64,000 nt of DNA from Bradyrhizobiaceae bacterium PARB1 (GTDB lineage: Bacteria; Pseudomonadota; Alphaproteobacteria; Rhizobiales; Xanthobacteraceae): the NCBI GenBank assembly GCA_002256345.1, contig NKIY01000005.1, positions 252,485 through 316,484 of the forward strand, in the 5' to 3' direction. This document shows positions 63,931 to 64,000 of the stretch, one piece after another. The stretch's first letter is position 1; every line of letters starts with the position of its first letter. Under the pieces are notes generated by a model. It did not search any database. It worked only from the letters and a program-made list of their open reading frames with translations, and was not told the origin of the DNA. Both the position numbers and the translations under genes were made by a program.

Positions 63931-64000
63931 ACGCCGAATTCCGGGAATAAAGATCGCGCTCCCCCGATCCAGTCCCCGTTACCCAATCAAGGGTACAGGG

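Overview
This is a GC-rich, alphaproteobacterial chromosomal window. Protein families and interspersed repeats look like Bradyrhizobium/Rhodopseudomonas/Afipia-type Nitrobacteraceae; that assignment is inferred from family resemblance, not from a search. Most of it is ordinary housekeeping and metabolism: egtD (partial), bolA, purL, purC-purS-purQ, two L,D-transpeptidases, icd, alaS, and gcvT-gcvH-gcvP behind a tandem glycine riboswitch. Accessory modules are: (1) an iron-uptake pair (TonB receptor + Fe3+ binding protein); (2) an ars operon (arsR-acr3-arsC-MFS) with a divergent DUF6428-like gene; (3) a cyanate module (NrtA/CmpA-type SBP, permease, ATPase, cynS) divergent from a PAS/sigma54 activator, with a striking inverted-repeat operator and a candidate -24/-12 promoter; (4) a visibly AT-richer two-gene island (about 39.6-43.45 kb) encoding a large N6-adenine DNA methyltransferase and a PD-(D/E)XK-like protein. 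The island promoter carries a GAAC-N7-GAAC LexA-type box between its -35 and -10, and a TTAA-N7-TTAAC CtrA-type box upstream. That island is my best candidate for an undescribed system. Several families of interspersed palindromic repeats occur in intergenic gaps, including both gaps inside the cyanate transporter operon. No CRISPR array, tRNA, rRNA, or intact transposon/prophage was recognised.
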